DNA of 64,000 nt, taken from Ptiloglossa arizonensis (Eukaryota > Arthropoda > Insecta > Hymenoptera > Colletidae). Positions 1 through 13,200 of the stretch are shown one piece after another. The stretch lies in NCBI RefSeq assembly GCF_051014685.1, contig NW_027478786.1:124001-188000 (forward strand), in the 5' to 3' direction. Position 1 is the first letter of the stretch; every line of letters begins with the position of its first letter. The notes under the pieces are model-generated. The model had not been told where the DNA came from. It did not search any database and saw only the letters and a list, made by a program, of their open reading frames with translations. The position numbers and the translations under genes are program-made.

Positions 1-2
1 TC

Positions 3-19
3 GCCCGATTACAACGGTA
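3..19 (-). other. CENP-B-box-like 17-mer, representative copy
   Basis: Seen: GCCCGATTACAACGGTA, recurring once per monomer wherever the register point is followed by ACAACGGT (common in A, a fraction of B and C). Established: the mammalian CENP-B box, written in this orientation, needs CCCG, a T three bases on, and CGAA at the end of the core. Here CCCG, the T and CG are present but the final AA is GT, so 7 of the 9 essential positions match. Inference: a weak resemblance that could be chance. In most other B/C monomers ACAATGGT removes the second CG. Confidence 0.3.
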
Positions 20-74
20 TGCGTACTTTTCCCCTAGCCCGTTCTAGTTATTCGTTTCGAGCAACAGAACTGCG

Positions 75-82
75 AAAATTTT
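75..82. other. A4T4 tract once per monomer, representative copy
   Basis: AAAATTTT, inside CGAAAATTTTGA, is present in most monomers of all three arrays and is therefore phased at 175 or 177 bp. Tracts of the A4T4 kind are known to bend DNA. The commonest departures are GAAAACTTTG, GAATATTTTG and GAAGATTTTG subtypes. It is also the site at which the A/B switch occurs. Confidence 0.6.
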
Positions 83-1399
83 GAGTTTCTCAAGCGTTTC
101 TTACTTCCAAACTGCCATATCTCGCGAACGGATTGACCAATCCGCACAATTTCTGTTGCATCTGAAAGTAGAAACTTGCCCGATTATAACACTATGCGTA
201 CTTTTCCCCTAGGCCGTTCTAGTTATGCTTGTCGAGCATCAGAACTGCGAAAATTTTGAGTTTCTCGAGCGTTTCTTACCTCCAAACTGCCATATCTCGC
301 GAACGGATTGACCAATCCGCAAAATTTCTGTTGCATCTGAAAGTAAAAACTCGACCGATTACAACACTATGCGTACTTTTCCCCTAGGCCGTTCTAGTTA
401 TTCGTTTCGAGCATCAGAACTGCGAAAATTTTGAGTTTCTCGAGCGTTTCTTACCTCCAAACTGTCATATCTCGCGAACGGATTGACCAATCCGCAAAAT
501 TTCTGTTGCATCTGAAAATAGAAATTCGCCCGATTACAACTGTATGCGTACTTTTCCCCTAACCCGTTCTAGTTATTCGTTTCGACCAACAGAACTGCGA
601 AATTTTGAGTTTCTCAAGCGTTTCTTACATCCAAACTGCCATATCTCGCGAACGGATTTACCAATCCGCAAAATTTCTGTTGCATCTGAAAGTAGAAACT
701 CGCCCGATTACAACGGTATGCGTACTTTTCCCCTAGCCCGTTCTAGTTATTCGTTTCGTGCAACAGAACTGCGAAAATTTTGAGTTTCTCAAGCGTTTCT
801 TACTTCCAAACTGCCATATCTCGCGAACGGATTGACCAATCCGCACAATTTCTGTTGCATCTGAAAGTAGAAACTCGCCCGATTATAACACTATGCGTAC
901 ATTTCCCCTAGGCCGTTCTAGTTATGCTTGTCGAGCATCAGAACTGCGAAAATTTTGAGTTTCTCGAGCGTTTCTTACCTCCAAACTGCCATATCTCGCG
1001 AACGGATTGACCAATCCGCAAAATTTCTGTTGCATCTGAAAGTAAAAACTCGACCGATTACAACACTATGCGTATTTTTCCCCTAGGCCGTTCTAGTTAT
1101 TCGTTTCGAGCACCAGAACTGCGAAAATTTTGAGTTTCTCGAGCGTTTCTTACCTCCAAACTGTCATATCTCGCGAACGGATTGACCAATCCGCAAAATT
1201 TCTGTTGCATCTGAAAACAGAAATTCGCCCGATTACAACTGTATGCGTACTTTTCCCCTAGCCCGTTCTAGTTATTCGTTTCGACCAACAGAACTGCGAA
1301 AATTTTGAGTTTCTCAAGCGTTGCGTACCTCCAAACTGCCATATCTCGCGAACGGATTGACCAATCCGCAAAATTTCTGTTGCATCTGAAAGTAGAAAC

Positions 1400-4010
1400 T
1401 CGCCCGATTACAACACTATGCGTACTTTTCCCCTAGGCCGTTCTAGTTATGCTTGTCGAGCATCAGAACTGCGAAAATTTTGAGTTTCTCAAGCGTTTCT
1501 TACATCCAAACTGCCATATCTCGCGAACGGATTGACCAATCCGCAAAATTTCTGTTGCATCTGAAAGTAGAAACACGCCCGATTGCAACGGTATGCGCAC
1601 TTTTCCCCTAGACCGTTCTAGTTATTCGTTTCGAGCATCAGAACTGCGAAAATTTTGAGTTTCTCAAGCGTTTCTTACTTCCAAACTGCCATATCTCGCG
1701 AACGGATTGACCAATCCGCAAAATTTCTGTTGCATCTGAAGGTAGAAAACTCGCCCGATTACAACGGTATGCGTACTTTTCCCCTAGGCCGTTCTAGTTA
1801 TTCGTTTCGAGCATCAGAACTGCGAAAATTTTGAGTTTCTCAAGCGTTTCTCACCTACAAACTGCCACATCTCGCGAACGGATTGTCCAATCCGCAAAAT
1901 TTCTGATGCATCTGAAAGTAGAAACTCGCCCGATTACAACTGTATGCGTACTTTTCCCCTAGCCCGTTGTAGTTATTCGTTTCGAGCAACAGAACTGCGA
2001 AAATTTTGAGTTTCTCAAGCGTTGCTTACCTCCAAACTGCCATATCTCGCGAACGGATTGACCAATCCGCAAAATTTCTGTTGCATCTGAAAGCAGAAAC
2101 TCGCCCGATTACAACGGTGTGCGTACTTTTCCCCTAGGCCGTTCTAGTTATTCGTTTCGAGCATCAGAACTGCGAAAATTTTGAGTTTCTCAAGCGTTTC
2201 TTACATCCAAACTGCCATATATCGCGAACGGATTTACCAATCCGCAAAATTTCTGTTGCATCTGAAAGTAGAAACTCGCCCGATTACAACGGTATGCGTA
2301 CTTTTCCCCTAGCCCGTTCTAGTTATTCGTTTCGAGCAACAGAACTGCGAAAATTTTGAGTTTCTCGAGCGTTTCTTACCTGCAAACTGCCATATCTCGC
2401 GAACGGATTGACCAATCCGCAAAATTTCTGTTGCATCTGAAAGTAAAAACTCGACCGATTACAACACTATGCGTACTTTTCCCCTAGGCCGTTCTAGTTA
2501 TTCGTTTCGAGCATCAGAACTGCGAAAATTTTGAGTTTCTCGAGCGTTTCTTACCTCCAAACTGTCATATCTCGCGAACGGATTGACCAATCCGCAAAAT
2601 TTCTGTTGCATCTGAAAGCAGAAACTCGCCCGATTACAACGGTGTGCGTACTTTTCCCCTAGGCCGTTCTAGTTATTCGTTTCGAGCATCAGAACTGCGA
2701 AAATTTTGAGTTTCTCAAGCGTTTCTTACATCCAAACTGCCATATCTCGCGAACGGATTTACCAATCCGCAAAATTTCTGTTGCATCTGAAAGTAGAAAC
2801 TCGCCCGATTACAACGGTATGCGTACTTTTCCCCTAGCCCGTTCTAGTTATTCGTTTCGAGCAACAGAACTGCGAAAATTTTGAGTTTCTCAAGCGTTTC
2901 TTACTTCCAAACTGCCATATCTCGCGAACGGATTGACCAATCCGCACAATTTCTGTTGCATCTGAAAGTAGAAACTCGCCCGATTATAACACTATTCGTA
3001 CTTTTCCCCTAGGCCGTTCTAGTTATTCGTTTCGAGCATCAGAACTGCGAAAATTTTGAGTTTCTCAAGCGTTTCTTACCTCCAAACCGCCATATCTCGC
3101 GAACGGATTGACCAATCCGCAAAATTTCTGTTGCATCTGAAAGTAGAAACTCGCCCGATTACAACACTGTGCGTACTTTTCCCCTAGGCCGTTCTAGTTA
3201 TTCGTTTCGAGCAACAGAACTACGAAAATTATGAGTTTTTCAAGCGTTGCTTACCTCCAAACTGCCGTATCTCGCGAACGGATTGACCAATCCGCAAAAT
3301 TTCTGTTGCTTCTGAAAGTAGAAACTCGCCCGATTAAAACGGTATGCGTACTTTTCCCCTAGCCCGTTCTATTTATTCGTTTCGAGCATCAGAACCGCGA
3401 AAATTTTGAGTTTCTCAAGCGTTTCTCACCTACAAACTGCCACATCTCGCGAACGGATTGTCCAATCCGCAAAATTTCTGATGCATCTGAAAGTAGAAAC
3501 TCGCCCGATTACAACGGTATGCGTACTTTTCCCCTAGGCCGCCCTAGTTATTCGTTTCGAGCATCAGAACTGCAAAAATTTTGAGTTTCTCAAGCGTTTC
3601 TTACTTCCAAACTGCCATATCTCGCGAACGGATTGACCAATCCGCAAAATTTCTGTTGCATCTGAAAGTAGAAACTCGCCCGATTACAACACTATGCGTA
3701 CTTTTCCCCTAGGCCGTTCTAGTTATTCGTTTCGAGCAACAGAACTGCGAAAATTTTGAGTTTTTCAAGCGTTGCTTACCTCCAAACTGCCATATCTCGC
3801 GAACGGATTGACCAATCCGCAAAATTTCTGTTGCATCTGAAAGTAGAAACTCGCCCGATTACAACGGTATGCGTACTTTTCCCCTAGCCCGTTCTAGTTA
3901 TTCGTTTCGAGCAACAGAACTGCGAAAATTTTGAGTTTTTCAAGCGTTGCTTACTTCCAAACTGCCATATCTCGCGAACGGATTGACCAATCCGCAAAAT
4001 TTCTGTTGCA
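1400..4010 (+). repeat. Mixed 175-bp monomers without a clear higher-order period
   Basis: About 15 A-type monomers of several subtypes follow one another here. A +1 base occurs near 1,748 (an extra A in GTAGAAAACTCGCC). I see scattered recurrences of individual subtypes: the type with CTACAAACTGCCACATC and GATTGTCCAATCC occurs near 1,855 and again near 3,430. I cannot see a block of several monomers repeated in the same order. No other feature is visible. Confidence 0.65.
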
Positions 4011-6570
4011 TCTGAAAGTAGAAACTCGCCCGATTACAACGGTATGCGTACTTTTCCCCTAGCCCGTTCTAGTTATTCGTTTCGAGCATCAGAATTGCGA
4101 AAATTTTGAGTTTCCCAAGCGTTGCTTACGTCCAAACTGCCATATCTCGCGAACGGATTGACCAATCCGCAAAATTTCTGTTGCATCTGAAAGTAGAAAC
4201 TCGCCCGATTACAACGGTGTGCGTACTTTTCCCCTAGGCCGTTCTAGTTATTCGTTTCGAGCATCAGAACTGCGAAGATTTTGAGTTCCTCGAGCGTTTC
4301 TTACATCCAAACTGCCATATCTCGCGAACGGATTGACCAATCCGCAAAATTTCTGTTGCATCTGAAAGTAGAAATTCGCCCGATTACAACTGTATGCGTA
4401 CTTTTCCCCTAGCCCGTTCTAGTTATTCGTTTCGAGCAACAGAACTGCGAAAATTTTGAGTTTCTCAAGCGTTGCTTACCTCCAAACTGCCATATCTCGC
4501 GAACGGATTGACCAATCCGCAAAATTTCTGTTGCATCTGAAGGTAGAAACTCGCCCGACTACAACGGTGTGCGTACTTTTCCCCTAGCCCGTTCTAGTTA
4601 TGCTTGACGAGCATCAGAACTGCGAAAATTTTGAGTTTCTCAAGCGTTGCTTACCTCCAAACTGCCATATCTTGCGAACGGATTGACCAATCCGCAAAAT
4701 TTCTGTTGCATCTCAAAGTAGAAACTCGCCCAATTACAACACTATGCGTACTTTTCCCCTAGGCCGTTCTAGTTATTCGTTTCGAGCATCAGAACTGCGA
4801 AAATTTTGAGTTTCTCAAGCGTTTCTTACTTCCAAACTGCCATATCTCGCGAACGGATTGACCAATCCGCAAAATTTCTGTTGCATCTCAAAGTAGAAAC
4901 TCGCCCGATTACAACACTATGCGTACTTTTCCCGTAGGCCGTTCTAGTTATTCGTTTCGAGCATCAGAACTGCGAAAATTTTGAGTTTCTCAAGCGTTTC
5001 TTACATCGAAACTGCCATATCTCGCGAACGGATTGACCAATCCGCAAAATTTCTGTTGCATCTGAAAGTAGAAACTCGCCCGATTACAACGGTATGCGTA
5101 TTTTCCCCTAGCCCGTTCTAGTTATTCGTTTCGAGCAACAGAACTGCGAAAATTTTTAGTTTTTCAAGCGTTGCTTACCTCCAAACTGCCATATCTCGCG
5201 AACGGATTGACCAATCCGCAAAATTTCTGTTGCATCTGAAAGTAGAAACTCGCCCGATTACAACGGTATGCGTACTTTTCCCCTAGCCCGTTCTAGTTAT
5301 TCGTTTCGAGCATCAGAATTGCGAAAATTTTGAGTTTCTCAAGCGTTGCTTACGTCCAAACTGCCATATCTCGCGAACGGATTGACCAATCCGCAAAATT
5401 TCTGTTGCATCTGAAAGTAGAAACTCGCCCGATTACAACGGTGTGCGTACTTTTCCCCTAGGCCGTTCTAGTTATTCGTTTCGAGCATCAGAACTGCGAA
5501 GATTTTGAGTTCCTCGAGCGTTTCTTACATCCAAACTGCCATATCTCGCGAACGGATTGACCAATCCGCAAAATTTCTGTTGCATCTGAAAGTAGAAATT
5601 CGCCCGATTACAACTGTATGCGTACTTTTCCCCTAGCCCGTTCTAGTTATTCGTTTCGAGCAACAGAACTGCGAAAATTTTGAGTTTCTCAAGCGTTGCT
5701 TACCTCCAAACTGCCATATCTCGCGAACGGATTGACCAATCCGCAAAATTTCTGTTGCATCTGAAAGTAGAAACGCGCCCGATTACAACGGTGTGCGTAC
5801 TTTTCCCCTAGGCCGTTCTTGTTATTCGTTTCGAGCATCAGAACTGCGAAAATTTTGAGTTTCTCAAGCGTTTCTTACCTCCATACTGCCATATCTCGCG
5901 AACGGATTGACCAATCCGCAAAATTTCTGTTGCATCTCAAAGTAGAAACTCGCCCGATTACAACACTATGCGTACTTTTCCACTAGCCCGTTCTAGTTAT
6001 TCGTTTCGAGCAACAGAACTGCGAAAATTTTGAGTTTTTCAAGCGTTGCTTACCTCCAAACTGCCATATCTCGCGAACGGATTGACCAATCCGCAAAATT
6101 ACTGTTGCATCTGAAAGTAGAAACTCGCCCGATTACAACGGTTTGCGTACTTTTCCCCTAGCCCGTACTAGTTATTCGTTTCGAGCATCAGAACTGCGAA
6201 AATTTTGAGTTTCTCAAGCGTTGCTTACCTCCAAACTGCCATATCTCGCGAACGGATTGACCAATCCGCAAAATTTCTGTTGCATCTGAAAGTAGAAACT
6301 CGCCCGATTACAACGGTGTGCGTACTTTTCCCCTAGGCCGTTCTAGTTATTCGTTTCGAGCATCAGAACTGCGAAGATTTTGAGTTTCTCGAGCGTTTCT
6401 TACATCCAAACTGCCATATCTCGCGAACGGATTGACCAATCCGCAAAATTTCTGTTGCATCTGAAAGTAGAAATTCGCCCGATTACAACTGTATTCGTAC
6501 TTTTCCCCTAGCCCGTTCTAGTTATTCGTTTCGAGCAACAGAACTGCGAAACTTTTGAGTTTCTCAAGCG
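4010..6570 (+). repeat. Higher-order block A-I, first copy (partner near 7,335-10,250)
   Basis: Diagnostic variants line up with the block near 7,335-10,250 at an offset of 3,324 bp (19 monomers minus 1 bp). Examples are AGGTAGAAACTCGCCCGACT (4,541 and 7,865), GTAGAAACGCGCCCG (5,767 and 9,091) and CCCGTACTAG (6,162 and 9,836, where two extra monomers shift the offset to 3,674). Inside the block, CATCAGAATT with CTTACGTCC recurs at 4,087 and 5,311, a 7-monomer step (1,225 minus 1 bp). A shared single-T deletion (GCGTATTTTCCCC) near 5,100 has a counterpart near 8,425. Confidence 0.82.
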
Positions 6571-7334
6571 TTTCTTACCTCCATACTGCCATATCTCGCG
6601 AACGGATTGACCAATCCGCAAAATTTCTGTTGCATCTGAAAGTAGAAACTCGCCCGATTACAACGGTGTGCGTACTTTTCCCCTAGGCCGTTCTAGTTAT
6701 TCGTTTCGAGCATCAGAACTGCGAAAATTTTGAGTTTCTCAAGCGTTTCTTACCTCCATACTGCCATATCTCGCGAACGGATTGACCAATCCGCAAAATT
6801 TCTGTTGCATCTCAAAGTAGAAACTCGCCCGATTACAACACTATGCGTACTTTTCCCCTAGGCCGTTCTAGTTATTCGTTTCGAGCATCAGAACTGCGAA
6901 AATTTTGAGTTTCTCAAGCGTTTCTTACTTCCAAACTGCCATATCTCGCGAACGGATTGACCAATCCGCAAAATTTCTGTTGCATCTCAAAGTAGAAACT
7001 CGCCCGATTACAACACTATGCGTACTTTTCCCGTAGGCCGTTCTAGTTATTCGTTTCGAGCATCAGAACTGCGAAAATTTTGAGTTTCTCAAGCGTTTCT
7101 TACATCCAAACTGCCATATCTCGCGAACGGATTGACCAATCCGCAAAATTTCTGTTGCATCTGAAAGTAGAAACTCGCCCGATTACAACGGTATGCGTAC
7201 TTTTCCCCTAGCCCGTTCTAGTTATTCGTTTCGGGCAACAGAACTGCGAAAATTTTGAGTTTTTCAAGCGTTGCTTACTTCCAAACTGCCATATCTCGCG
7301 AACGGATTGACCAATCCGCAAAATTTCTGTTGCA

Positions 7335-10250
7335 TCTGAAAGTAGAAACTCGCCCGATTACAACGGTATGCGTACTTTTCCCCTAGCCCGTTCTAGTTAT
7401 TCGTTTCGAGCATCAGAATTGCGAAAATTTTGAGTTTCTCAAGCGTTGCTTACGTCCAAACTGCCATATCTCGCGAACGGATTGACCAATCCGCAAAATT
7501 TCTGTTGCATCTGAAAGTAGAAACTCGCCCGATTACAACGGTGTGCGTACTTTTCCCCTAGGCCGTTCTAGTTATTCGTTTCGAGCATCAGAACTGCGAA
7601 GATTTTGAGTTCCTCGAGCGTTTCTTACATCCAAACTGCCATATCTCGCGAACGGATTGACCAATCCGCAAAATTTCTGTTGCATCTGAAAGTAGAAATT
7701 CGCCCGATTACAACTGTATGCGTACTTTTCCCCTAGCCCGTTCTAGTTATTCGTTTCGAGCAACAGAACTGCGAAAATTTTGAGTTTCTCAAGCGTTGCT
7801 TACCTCCAAACTGCCATATCTCGCGAACGGATTGACCAATCCGCAAAATTTCTGTTGCATCTGAAGGTAGAAACTCGCCCGACTACAACGGTGTGCGTAC
7901 TTTTCCCCTAGCCCGTTCTAGTTATGCTTGTCGAGCATCAGAACTGCGAAAATTTTGAGTTTCTCAAGCGTTGCTTACCTCCAAACTGCCATATCTCGCG
8001 AACGGATTGACCAATCCGCAAAATTTCTGTTGCATCTCAAAGTAGAAACTCGCCCGATTACAACACTATGCGTACTTTTCCCCTAGGCCGTTCTAGTTAT
8101 TCGTTTCGAGCATCAGAACTGCGAAAATTTTGAGTTTCTCAAGCGTTTCTTACTTCCAAACTGCCATATCTCGCGAACGGATTGACCAATCCGCAAAATT
8201 TCTGTTGCATCTCAAAGTAGAAACTCGCCCGATTACAACACTATGCGTACTTTTCCCGTAGGCCGTTCTAGTTATTCGTTTCGAGCATCAGAACTGCGAA
8301 AATTTTGAGTTTCTCAAGCGTTTCTTACATCCAAACTGCCATATCTCGCGAACGGATTGACCAATCCGCAAAATTTCTGTTGCATCTGAAAGTAGAAACT
8401 CGCCCGATTACAACGGTATGCGTATTTTCCCCTAGCCCGTTCTAGTTATTCGTTTCGAGCAACAGAACTGCGAAAATTTTTAGTTTTTCAAGCGTTGCTT
8501 CCCTCCAAACTGCCATATCTCGCGAACGGATTGACCAATCCGCAAAATTTCTGTTGCATCTGAAAGTAGAAACTCGCCCGATTACAACGGTATGCGTACT
8601 TTTCCCCTAGCCCGTTCTAGTTATTCGTTTCGAGCATCAGAATTCCGAAAATTTTGAGTTTCTCAAGCGTTGCTTACGTCCAAACTGCCATATCTCGCGA
8701 ACGGATTGACCAATCCGCAAAATTTCTGTTGCATCTGAAAGTAGAAACTCGCCCGATTACAACGGTGTGCGTACTTTTCCCCTAGGCCGTTCTAGTTATT
8801 CGTTTCGAGCATCAGAACTGCGAAGATTTTGAGTTCCTCGAGCGTTTCTTACATCCAAACTGCCATATCTCGCGAACGGATTGACCAATCCGCAAAATTT
8901 CTGTTGCATCTGAAAGTAGAAATTCGCCCGATTACAACTGTATGCGTACTTTTCCCCTAGCCCGTTCTAGTTATTCGTTTCGAGCAACAGAACTGCGAAA
9001 ATTTTGAGTTTCTCAAGCGTTGCTTACCTCCAAACTGCCATATCTCGCGAACGGATTGACCAATCCGCAAAATTTCTGTTGCATCTGAAAGTAGAAACGC
9101 GCCCGATTACAACGGTGTGCGTACTTTTCCCCTAGGCCGTTCTTGTTATTCGTTTCGAGCATCAGAACTGCGAAAATTTTGAGTTTCTCAAGCGTTTCTT
9201 ACCTCCATACTGCCATATCTCGCGAACGGATTGACCAATCCGCAAAATTTCTGTTGCATCTCAAAGTAGAAACTCGCCCGATTACAACACTATGCGTACT
9301 TTTCCCCTAGCCCGTTCTAGTTATTCGTTTCGAGCAACAGAACTGCGAAAATTTTGAGTTTCTCAAGCGTTGCTTACCTCCAAACTGCCATATCTCGCGA
9401 ACGGATTGACCAATCCGCAAAATTTCTGTTGCATCTGAAAGTAGAAACGCGCCCGATTACAACGGTGTGCGTACTTTTCCCCTAGGCCGTTCTTGTTATT
9501 CGTTTCGAGCATCAGAACTGCGAAAATTTTGAGTTTCTCAAGCGTTTCTTACCTCCATACTGCCATATCTCGCGAACGGATTGACCAATCCGCAAAATTT
9601 CTGTTGGATCTCAAAGTAGAAACTCGCCCGATTACAACACTATGCGTACTTTTCCCCTAGCCCGTTCTAGTTATTCGTTTCGAGCAACAGAACTGCGAAA
9701 ATTTTGAGTTTTTCAAGCGTTGCTTACCTCCAAACTGCCATATCTCGCGAACGGATTGACCAATCCGCAAAATTACTGTTGCATCTGAAAGTAGAAACTC
9801 GCCCGATTACAACGGTATGCGTACTTTTCCCCTAGCCCGTACTAGTTATTCGTTTCGAGCATCAGAACTGCGAAAATTTTGAGTTTCTCAAGCGTTGCTT
9901 ACCTCCAAACTGCCATATCTCGCGAACGGATTGACCAATCCGCAAAATTTCTGTTGCATCTGAAAGTAGAAACTCGCCCGATTACAACGGTGTGCGTACT
10001 TTTCCCCTAGGCCGTTCTAGTTATTCGTTTCGAGCATCAGAACTGCGAAGATTTTGAGTTTCTCGAGCGTTTCTTACATCCAAACTGCCATATCTCGCGA
10101 ACGGATTGACCAATCCGCAAAATTTCTGTTGCATCTGAAAGTAGAAATTCGCCCGATTACAACTGTATGCGTACTTTTCCCCTAGCCCGTTCTAGTTATT
10201 CGTTTCGAGCAACAGAACTGCGAAACTTTTGAGTTTCTCAAGCGTTTCTT
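7335..10250 (+). repeat. Higher-order block A-I, second copy
   Basis: This is the downstream partner of the block near 4,010-6,570. CATCAGAATT recurs at 7,411 and 8,635, again 1,224 bp apart, so the 7-monomer step is present in both copies. The copy carries the same homopolymer deletion near 8,425 as its partner near 5,100. It is longer than its partner by two monomers (see the 350-bp doubling near 9,091). The stretch 4,690-5,760 also matches 6,790-7,860 at 2,099-2,100 bp (12 monomers), so 7 + 12 = 19 monomers accounts for the overall spacing. Confidence 0.82.
9091..9790 (+). repeat. Dimer (350 bp) duplicated in tandem
   Basis: The pair of monomers beginning GTAGAAACGCGCCCG at 9,091 is repeated at 9,441, exactly 350 bp on. 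Each pair holds a CTTGTTATTCG and CTCCATACTGCC monomer followed by a CACTATGCG monomer. The copies differ at single sites (TTGCATCTC versus TTGGATCTC near 9,605, and TTTCTC versus TTTTTC). The partner block near 5,767 has only one pair, so this is a local gain of two monomers in the second copy, or a loss in the first. Confidence 0.8.
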
Positions 10251-10299
10251 ACCTCCATACTGTCATATCTCGCGAACGGATTGACCAATCCGCAAAATT

Positions 10300-13200
10300 T
10301 CTGTTGCATCTCAAAGTAGAAACTCGCCCGATTACAACACTATGCGTACTTTTCCCGTAGGCCGTTCTAGTTATTCGTTTCGAGCATCAGAACTGCGAAA
10401 ATTTTGAGTTTCTCAAGCGTTTCTTACCTCCAAACTGCCATATCTCGCGAACGGATTGACCAATCCGCAAAATTTCTGTTGCATCTGAAAGTACAAACTC
10501 GCCCGATTACAACGGTATGCGTACTTTTCCCCTAGCCCGTTCTAGTTATTCGTTTCGAGCAACAGAACTGCGAAAATTTTGAGTTTTTCAAGCGTTGCTT
10601 ACCTCCAAACTGCCATATCTCGCGAACGGATTGACCAATCCGCAAAATTTCTGTTGCATCGGAAAGTAGAAACTCGCCCGATTACAAAGGTATGCGTACT
10701 TTTCCCCTAGCCCGTTCTAGTTATTCGTTTCGAGCATCAGAACTGCGAAAATTTTGAGTTTCTCAAGCGTTGCTTACCTCCAAACTGCCATATCTCGCGA
10801 ACGGATTGAACAATTCGCAAAATTTCTGTTGCATCTGAAAGTAGAAACTCGCCCGATTACAACGGTGGGCGTACTTTTCCCCTAGGCCGTTCTAGTTATT
10901 CGTTTCGAGCATCAGAACTGCGAAAATTTTGAGTTTCTCGAGCGTTGCTTACCTCCGAACTGCCATATCTCGCGAACGGATTGACCAATCCGCAAAATTT
11001 CTGTTGCATCTGAAAGTAGAAACGCGCCCGATTACAACGGTGTGCGTACTTTTCCCCTAGGCCGTTCTAGTTATTCGTTTCGAGCATCAGAACTGCGAAG
11101 ATTTTGAGTTTCTCGAGCGTTTCTTACATCGAAACTGCCATATCTCGCGAACGGATTGACCAATCCGCAAAATTTCTGTTGCATCTGAAAGTAGAAATTC
11201 GCCCGATTACAACTGTATGCGTACTTTTCCCCTAGCCCGTTCTAGTTATTCGTTTCGAGCAACAGAACTGCGAAACTTTTGAGTTTCTCAAGCGTTTCTT
11301 ACCTCCATACTGCCATATCTCGCGAACGGATTGACCAATCCGCAAAATTTCTGTTGCATCTCAAAGTAGAAACTCGCCCGATTACAACGGTGTGCGTACT
11401 TTTCCCCTAGGCCGTTCTAGTTATGCTTGTCGAGCATCAGAACTGCGAAAATTTTGAGTTTCTCAAGTGTTTCTTACCTCCAAACTGCCATATCTCGCGA
11501 ACGGATTGACCAATCCGCAAAATTTCTGTTGCATCTGAAAGTACAAACTCGCCCGATTACAACGGTATGCGTACTTTTCCCCTAGCCCGTTCTAGTTATT
11601 CGTTTCGAGCAACAGAACTGCGAAAATTTTGAGTTTTTCAAGCGTTGCTTACCTCCAAACTGCCATATCTCGCGAACGGATTGACCAATCCGCAAAATTT
11701 CTGTTGCATCGGAAAGTAGAAACTCGCCCGATTACAACGGTATGCGTACTTTTCCCCTAGCCCGTTCTAGTTATTCGTTTCGAGCATCAGAACTGCGAAA
11801 ATTTTGAGTTTCTCAAGCGTTGCTTACCTCCAAACTGCCATATCTCGCGAACGGATTGAACAATTCGCAAAATTTCTGTTGCATCTGAAAGTAGAAACTC
11901 GCCCGATTACAACGGTGGGCGTACTTTTCCCCTAGGCCGTTCTAGTTATTCGTTTCGAGCATCAGAACTGCGAAAATTTTGAGTTTCTCGAGCGTTGCTT
12001 ACCTCCGAACTGCCATATCTCGCGAACGGATTGACCAATCCGCAAAATTTCTGTTGCATCTGAAAGTAGAAACTCGCCCGATTACAACGGTGTGCGTACT
12101 TTTCCCCTAGGCCGTTCTAGTTATGCTTGTCGAGCATCAGAACTGCGAAAATTTTGAGTTTCTCAAGCGTTTCTTACCTCCAAACTGCCATATCTCGCGA
12201 ACGGAATGACCAATCCGCAAAATTTCTGTTGCATCTGAAAGTAGAAACGCGCCCGATTACAACGGTGTGCGTACTTTTCCCCTAGGCCGTTCTAGTTATT
12301 CGTTTCGAGCATCAGAACTGCGAAGATTTTGAGTTTCTCGAGCGTTTCTTACATCGAAACTGCCATATCTCGCGAACGGATTGACCAATCCGCAAAATTT
12401 CTGTTGCATGTCAAAGTAGAAACTCGCCCGATTACAACACTATGCGTACTTTTCCCGTAGGCCGTTCTAGTTATTCGTTTCGAGCATCAGAACTGCGAAA
12501 ATTTTGAGTTTCTCAAGCGTTTCTTACCTCCAAACTGCCATATCTCGCGAACGGATTGACCAATCCGCAAAATTTCTGTTGCATCTGAAAGTACAAACTC
12601 GCCCGATTACAACGGTATGCGTACTTTTCCCCTAGCCCGTTCTAGTTATTCGTTTCGAGCAACAGAACTGCGAAAATTTTGAGTTTTTCAAGCGTTGCTT
12701 ACCTCCAAACTGCCATATCTCGCGAACGGATTGACCAATCCGCAAAATTTCTGTTGCATCGGAAAGTAGAAACTCGCCCGATTACAACGGTATGCGTACT
12801 TTTCCCCTAGCCCGTTCTAGTTATTCGTTTCGAGCATCAGAACTGCGAAAATTTTGAGTTTCTCAAGCGTTGCTTACCTCCAAACTGCCATATCTCGCGA
12901 ACGGATTGAACAATTCGCAAAATCTCTGTTGCATCTGAAAGTAGAAACTCGCCCGATTACAACGGTGGGCGTACTTTTCCCCTAGGCCGTTCTAGTTATT
13001 CGTTTCGAGCATCAGAACTGCGAAAATTTTGAGTTTCTCGAGCGTTGCTTACCTCCGAACTGCCATATCTCGCGAACGGATTGACCAATCCGCAAAATTT
13101 CTGTTGCATCTGAAAGTAGAAACTCGCCCGATTACAACGGTGTGCGTACTTTTCCCCTAGGCCGTTCTAGTTATGCTTGTCGAGCATCAGAACTGCGAAA

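Larger units (their letters stand above)
1..1399 (+). repeat. Tetrameric higher-order repeat, about 700 bp, two copies
   Basis: Four successive monomer types at 1-699 recur in the same order at 700-1,399. Type one has GCACAATTTC. Type two has TATAACACTATG and GCTTGTCGAGC. Type three has TCGACCGATT and ACTGTCATATC. Type four has AACTGTATG and CGACCAACAG. The offset is 699 rather than 700 because the first copy lacks one A in GCGAAATTTTGAG near 600. Copies differ at only a few sites. The order then breaks down after about 1,400, although types one and three recur singly, for example near 2,800 and 2,450. Confidence 0.8.

Noticed and set aside
1..177. Monomer as an ancient dimer of two half-units of about 88 bp
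   Set aside because: TATCTCGCGAACGG and TATTCGTTTCGAGC show slight resemblance about half a monomer apart, but the flanking sequence does not align and the match is too weak to claim.
544..783. Open frame of 79 codons on the plus strand in array A
   Set aside because: It spans more than one satellite monomer, exists only because of a one-base deletion near 600, and contains the monomer's translation twice in part. No start context, domain or codon bias supports a gene.
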